This document shows, piece after piece, positions 33,403 to 37,434 of a stretch of 37,434 nt of DNA. Below the pieces are notes generated by a model. That model had not been told where the DNA came from, ran no database searches, and worked only from the letters and a program-made list of their open reading frames with translations. Source of the DNA: Lachnospiraceae bacterium (GTDB lineage Bacteria > Bacillota > Clostridia > Lachnospirales > Lachnospiraceae); assembly GCA_024690265.1 (NCBI GenBank), contig JAILCW010000080.1:1-37434 (forward strand). Reading direction: 5' to 3'. Position 1 is the stretch's first letter, and every line of letters begins with the position of its first letter. Position numbers and translations under genes: made by a program.

Positions 33403-35352
33403 TTATTTTGCTAAGAGCATCATGATTTTATTGGTACGCTGTACGAATGCAGCCATATCCTCCGGATTCAGAGGCTGATTGGAAATCTTAGCCAAGTCAT
33501 ATAACTGCTTTGCAAATAACTCGGTATGCTCACCATCCTTGTTAGAAACAAGATAGGAAACCAGGTCATTATTCGCGTTCAATGTCAGAGTCTCCTGACC
33601 ACCAAACATGCTAGGATCCATTCCGTACATGTTGTACATCTTCATCATGTCCTGCATACGACGCTGGCTCTCATCAATGGTAATCATAGAAGCGATGTCT
33701 TTGTTCTTTAGCTTCTCAACCTTAACGATGAGGGTCTCTTTGTTCAGTGCCTTCTTGAAGATGTCGGTTAAGGTGTTGGTAGATTCTTTGAGCTCTTCCT
33801 CGGAAGATTCTTCTACCAAGTCCTCAGTAACATTAGAATCGATACGTAAGAACTTGTAGTTCTCATTGCGCTGCTCTAACTGAGTAATGAAGGAAGTATC
33901 GATGGCATGGTCCAGGATAACAGCGTTCTTGTTCTGTTCCTTAAAGAGAGCTATATATTGACCCTGCTGCTGTTCGTCGGTTACGTAGTAAACCGGCTTG
34001 CGGTTATCCTGTGGCTCTTCCTCTGAAGCAGCATCCTTGTTCTCATCAACAACTTCTGTTTCTACGGTGTCACCATTTTCATCGGTAGCCTTGCCGGATT
34101 CTTCCTTTACTAATAATTCCGGAAGAGTGGTATAAGCACCGTTAATGTCCTTGAAAAGGATGTAGTCATTCATACGGTCACAGAACTTCACGTCCTTTAA
34201 GCAACCAAACTTGATGAATGGGCTGATGTCGTCCCAATACTTCTCATAGTTCTCTTTGTCGGTCTTGCACATGCCTGAGAGCTTGTCAGCAACCTTCTTG
34301 GTGATATAATCGGAAATCTTAGTAACGAAGCCGTCGTTCTGCAATGCGGAACGAGATACATTCAGTGGTAAGTCCGGACAATCGATGACACCCTTAAGAA
34401 GCATTAAGAATTCCGGAATGACTTCCTTAATATTGTCAGCGATAAACACCTGATTGTTGTATAACTTGATGGTGCCTTCGATGGATTCGTACTCAGTATT
34501 AATCTTTGGAAAGTAGAGAATACCCTTGAGATTAAATGGATAATCCATGTTCAAATGAATCCAGAAGAGAGGCTCCTTGTAGTCATTGAAGACCTTGCGG
34601 TAGAAATCCTTGTACTCATTATCTGTACATTCACTAGGGGTCTTAGCCCATAGTGGATGAACGTCGTTTAATGGAGTAGGCTCTTTGATATTGCCGTCAG
34701 CATCCTTTTCTGGTTCTGCGCCGGCCTTCTCCAAGAAGATTGGGGTAGGCATAAAGGAACAATACTTCTCCAATACTTCACGTGCACGATATTCGTTGGC
34801 AAACTCCAAGCAATCTTCATTCAAGAAGAGCGTAATGGTAGTTCCAACATCTTCCTTGTCTCCGGAATCCATCGTGTACTCTGTGCCACCATCACATTCC
34901 CAGTGAACAGCCTTGGTGCGTGGCTTGTAGGACTTGGTATCGATATGAACTTCATCAGCTACCATGAATGCGGAGTAGAAGCCCAAACCGAAGTGACCGA
35001 TGATCTGATCCTCACTGGCCTTGTCCTTGTACTTCTCCAAGAAGTCCGTTGCTCCGGAAAAAGCAATCTGGTTAATATATTCATTTACTTCATCAGCAGT
35101 CATACCAATACCGTTATCCTTGATGGTAATGGTCTTAGCCTCTGGGTCAACAATGACATGAATCTCTGGCTTATAATCTGCAGGGAGTTCGCACTCGCCC
35201 ATCATCTCTAACTTCTTGAGCTTGGTGATGGCATCACATCCATTGGATACCAACTCACGATAGAAGATGTCGTGATCGGAATAAAGCCACTTCTTAATTA
35301 CCGGAAAGATGTTTTCGCTTGTAATTGATAAGCTACCTGTTTTTGTTGCCAT
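33403..35352 (-). CDS. htpG: Molecular chaperone HtpG (Hsp90)
   Basis: ATP-dependent homodimeric chaperone. The 649-residue protein has the Hsp90 N-terminal ATPase signature: ELVSNGCDAITK (with N and D contacts), KDNGIGMT and GHFGLGFYSAFMVAD, then the middle domain and a C-terminal dimerisation domain. It is longer than typical HtpG (about 620-630) because of an acidic insert at about residues 415-450, rich in Glu and Asp, between the middle-domain segments. The second glutamate-asparagine motif of the usual ELISNASDA is altered to ELVSNGCDA. GGAGTG lies before the ATG. The promoter and CIRCE operator upstream indicate heat-shock control by HrcA. Confidence 0.95.
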   Translation of the reverse strand: MATKTGSLSITSENIFPVIKKWLYSDHDIFYRELVSNGCDAITKLKKLEMMGECELPADYKPEIHVIVDPEAKTITIKDNGIGMTADEVNEYINQIAFSGATDFLEKYKDKASEDQIIGHFGLGFYSAFMVADEVHIDTKSYKPRTKAVHWECDGGTEYTMDSGDKEDVGTTITLFLNEDCLEFANEYRAREVLEKYCSFMPTPIFLEKAGAEPEKDADGNIKEPTPLNDVHPLWAKTPSECTDNEYKDFYRKVFNDYKEPLFWIHLNMDYPFNLKGILYFPKINTEYESIEGTIKLYNNQVFIADNIKEVIPEFLMLLKGVIDCPDLPLNVSRSALQNDGFVTKISDYITKKVADKLSGMCKTDKENYEKYWDDISPFIKFGCLKDVKFCDRMNDYILFKDINGAYTTLPELLVKEESGKATDENGDTVETEVVDENKDAASEEEPQDNRKPVYYVTDEQQQGQYIALFKEQNKNAVILDHAIDTSFITQLEQRNENYKFLRIDSNVTEDLVEESSEEELKESTNTLTDIFKKALNKETLIVKVEKLKNKDIASMITIDESQRRMQDMMKMYNMYGMDPSMFGGQETLTLNANNDLVSYLVSNKDGEHTELFAKQLYDLAKISNQPLNPEDMAAFVQRTNKIMMLLAK

Positions 35353-35435
35353 AAAAAATCACTCCTTTTATATTACGATGTGAGAATTACTTCCAAATAT
35401 AGAAGAAACTCAATCATCTAAAATCCACAAAACCT

Positions 35436-35464
35436 ATTATAAGCGGCGGCTGGACAAAATACAA
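35436..35464 (-). promoter_or_regulatory. Candidate htpG promoter
   Basis: On the minus strand TTGTAT (35464-35459), a 17-base spacer and a perfect TATAAT (35441-35436). The leader to htpG is about 77 bases. The CIRCE element lies 7 bases upstream of the -35. Confidence 0.7.
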
Positions 35465-35471
35465 TAAAAAA

Positions 35472-35498
35472 TTAGCACTCTTTTTAAAAGAGTGCTAA
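35472..35498. promoter_or_regulatory. CIRCE operator (HrcA binding site)
   Basis: A perfect TTAGCACTC (35472-35480), nine-base spacer and GAGTGCTAA (35490-35498), identical to the canonical CIRCE. HrcA repressor control of htpG is expected; in Bacillus subtilis htpG is not in the HrcA regulon, so this is a different wiring. It lies between the htpG promoter and the divergent vanZ promoter. Confidence 0.95.
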
Positions 35499-35534
35499 CA
35501 ATCCGACGGATTTGTTGATGTTATTTTCAGATAA

Positions 35535-35564
35535 TTAACAAAAGTGTATAAAGTGTGGTAATAT
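35535..35564 (+). promoter_or_regulatory. Candidate vanZ promoter
   Basis: TTAACA (35535-35540), an 18-base spacer and TAATAT (35559-35564) with TG one base upstream (extended -10). The start of transcription would fall at about 35571-35572, which is the ATG itself. Confidence 0.55.
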
Positions 35565-35571
35565 ATTGTAT

Positions 35572-36006
35572 ATGAAAAATGTGAGAAAAATACGAATAGT
35601 GATTGCTTTATGGATTCTCGTTATATGGGGGCACAGCATGCAGTCGGCCGTTATATCTGCTGGGGAAAGTGGTTTCTTCCTAACGTTTTTTGCGAAGATA
35701 CTTCCGGGGATATTTGGTGGTGAGTCGGGTGAGTTCATTCTACGTAAGATGGCTCATGGAACCGAATATCTGATTTTGGGGCTGCTTAGTGCCACGGATC
35801 AATGGCAGGTGGGAAAACGCCAATTCCGAGACTTGATTTCGGTGTTGTATTTTGGCCTAGGGATTGCATTTATCGACGAAACGATACAACTGTTTGTAAA
35901 GGGACGTTCCGGTGAAGTCCGTGATATATGGATTGATTTTGCCGGAGTATGTATTGGAACACTGCTTGTGCATATTATTGGCAAGCTTTTATGTAAGAGG
36001 AGGTAG
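35572..36006 (+). CDS. VanZ family membrane protein
   Basis: A 144-residue membrane protein of the VanZ-like family; VanZ itself gives low-level teicoplanin resistance, but chromosomal members have no firm role. Family marks are [16 protein letters not shown] and [26 protein letters not shown], with four hydrophobic segments near residues 6-22, 63-77, 90-104 and 122-140. The ATG at 35572 has no Shine-Dalgarno sequence; a TTG six bases upstream is no better. With a promoter -10 ending 7 bases before, a leaderless message is plausible. The stop overlaps the GAGGAGG of the next gene, so translation is coupled. Confidence 0.88.
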   Translation: MKNVRKIRIVIALWILVIWGHSMQSAVISAGESGFFLTFFAKILPGIFGGESGEFILRKMAHGTEYLILGLLSATDQWQVGKRQFRDLISVLYFGLGIAFIDETIQLFVKGRSGEVRDIWIDFAGVCIGTLLVHIIGKLLCKRR

Positions 36007-36010
36007 AGCA

Positions 36011-37434
36011 ATGAGCATGAACACCAAACCACGCACAGCAAAGAAAGGTACAATTTCTGCCGAACTGAACAGTTTTTCTGGATTTACCATGAACATGTTC
36101 TTTGTAATGGCAGTATTGATAGGCATCTTTTTGGCGATCATCTTTACGAACATTTATAGTTTCTATAATGTACAGTTTGTTACTGAGAAATATCAGATGG
36201 AAATCCGCAAAGACGTCCAAACTATCAACAAACGTTTGCTGTTTGCTGTAGCGTCAAATGATGCAGACGTTACCGCTGCACAAAAAGAAGATTTGTTGTC
36301 CAGATTCCCTAAGATTGAAGGTTATTTTGGAACAATTTCCAAGAACCTGAATAATGCTGATTTGGGAAGCCGTCTAACATCTACCTGGCAAGGATTCGAA
36401 GATGCTTCATTTGAAATGATTGCTTTGGTTGAGGCAGGAAGTACCAAGGAGGCTGTGGAGTATTATAACTCTACCTTGAATGATGCTTCCGAAGCATTGG
36501 CAGATACGTTGGATGAGTGTGGTAACCTGGCTGAGGAAGCTGCTGCAGTTAAGTATCGCAATATCATGATAATTATTGTCATTGCAATTATTGTTTTGGT
36601 TGTCGCTCTTGTTGTGCTTATTGTTATGAGCAAAAAGCGCTGCAACGATTTGGTTCGTGACATTGAAGGTGACCTGAATGTATTGATTCAGGCAACAAAA
36701 GAAATCGCTGATGGTAATGTTCATGTTGATATTGATTATGAGAAGAACAACGAAGTCGGACAGGTTGTGAATCAGTTACGTAAGGCAGTTGAATCTCTTG
36801 TATACTATATTGATGATATTCAGGAAAAGATGGCTACCATGGCAGGTGGTAACTTCAATGTTTCCTTTGGTCGTCAGTATGATGGTGACTTCGGCGACAT
36901 TCAGAATGCGATTGAAACCTTCTCACAGCAGATTTCTGACTCCATGACAGAGATTATGGATGTATCCAATATGGTATCTGACGGTGCAAACCAGATTGCC
37001 GGTGCTGGACAGAACTTGGCAGAATCTTGTACGACGCAGGCTGGTATCGTAGATGATTTGTCCGTTACTGTTGGTCATATTACCACTCAGATTTCTAGCA
37101 ACTCTTCGGATGCCAAAACGATTTCCAAGGAAGTGGAAGTGGTTGCTCAGAATATCGTAGAAGGCAACAAGCGGATGCAGGATGTTGTAAATGCAATGGA
37201 TGCGATTTCAACCTCATCCCAGGAAATCTCTAAGATTTTGGATACCATTAATGAAATTGCAGATGAGACCAACCTGTTGTCACTGAATGCTTCCATTGAG
37301 GCAGCTCGTGCAGGTGAGGCAGGTAGAGGATTTGCAGTTGTTGCCGGTGAAGTATCCAAGCTTGCCGGACAGACCTCTGAGGCTGCTCAGGATACAGCAG
37401 CACTGATTAGTGCCTCCTTGAAGAGCGTTGAAGA
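36011..37434 (+). CDS. Transmembrane methyl-accepting chemotaxis protein (partial, 3' end outside window)
   Basis: At least 474 residues of a chemoreceptor, cut by the window end. The first transmembrane helix is at about residues 27-52, a roughly 120-residue extracytoplasmic sensor region (predicted four-helix bundle) follows, then TM2 at about 178-200 ([18 protein letters not shown]), a HAMP region and the signalling coiled coil. The conserved tip begins at [35 protein letters not shown]. Note SL instead of the more frequent AL in the tip. GAGGAGG directly upstream of the ATG lies at the end of vanZ. The ligand cannot be predicted. Confidence 0.93.
   Translation, partial: MSMNTKPRTAKKGTISAELNSFSGFTMNMFFVMAVLIGIFLAIIFTNIYSFYNVQFVTEKYQMEIRKDVQTINKRLLFAVASNDADVTAAQKEDLLSRFPKIEGYFGTISKNLNNADLGSRLTSTWQGFEDASFEMIALVEAGSTKEAVEYYNSTLNDASEALADTLDECGNLAEEAAAVKYRNIMIIIVIAIIVLVVALVVLIVMSKKRCNDLVRDIEGDLNVLIQATKEIADGNVHVDIDYEKNNEVGQVVNQLRKAVESLVYYIDDIQEKMATMAGGNFNVSFGRQYDGDFGDIQNAIETFSQQISDSMTEIMDVSNMVSDGANQIAGAGQNLAESCTTQAGIVDDLSVTVGHITTQISSNSSDAKTISKEVEVVAQNIVEGNKRMQDVVNAMDAISTSSQEISKILDTINEIADETNLLSLNASIEAARAGEAGRGFAVVAGEVSKLAGQTSEAAQDTAALISASLKSVE

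Noticed and set aside
35572..36006. Glycopeptide resistance from a VanZ-like gene
   Set aside because: No vanHAX or regulator genes are present; chromosomal VanZ-like proteins are widespread and not resistance markers by themselves.

Overview
The window looks like a chromosomal segment of a low-GC Gram-positive bacterium of class Clostridia, most likely a Lachnospiraceae-like organism. This is an inference from gene content: a SufCBDSU Fe-S operon, AddAB instead of RecBCD, DegV, a perfect CIRCE (HrcA) operator, the rho-rpmE-yqhQ-prmC-prfA cluster, a DUF4364-type protein and a lysine/alanine-rich histone-H1-like protein with a DUF6465-type C-terminus. No species can be named. I see no rRNA, tRNA, CRISPR array, insertion sequence, prophage or integration site. 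No gene-free stretch exceeds 300 bases; the longest (35353-35571) is filled by heat-shock and divergent promoter elements.

Layout. 1-56: end of an unidentified gene and its terminator. 128-198: an unexplained long hairpin. 267-3068: deoB and prfC. 3110-4797 (minus strand): malic enzyme and a DUF4364 protein. 5007-9780: rho, rpmE, yqhQ, prmC and prfA, a translation/transcription termination cluster. 9974-14897: sufC, sufB, sufD, sufS and sufU, running without a visible terminator into an FAD-dependent dehydrogenase and a membrane GGDEF protein. 17523-19606: a FIST sensor with a soluble methyl-accepting signalling protein. 19730-20608: degV. 20693-32637: a GH13 glucosidase, addB, addA, gamma-carbonic anhydrase, maf, a TraX-like membrane protein, a small unknown and a parvulin-like lipoprotein, tightly packed. 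32816-33295: H1-like protein. 33403-35352 (minus): htpG under CIRCE. 35572-37434: a VanZ-like protein and a membrane chemoreceptor cut by the window end.

The most striking observation is an in-frame TAG at codon 285 of an otherwise full-length sufB. The reading frame, length and family residues continue normally after it. TAG is the ordinary stop of at least 14 genes here, and the window itself encodes RF1, the RF1 methylase PrmC and RF3, so general reassignment of TAG is unlikely. It is either a sequence or assembly error, a real nonsense mutation, or a case of read-through. No large unknown system is evident; most of the window is housekeeping. Secondary points of interest are a possibly leaderless vanZ transcript, a palindromic hexamer that can serve as -35 for two divergent promoters, a terminator with a promoter -10 in its loop, a FIST/chemoreceptor pair beside a diguanylate cyclase, and a cysteine-rich flavoprotein fused transcriptionally to the SUF operon.
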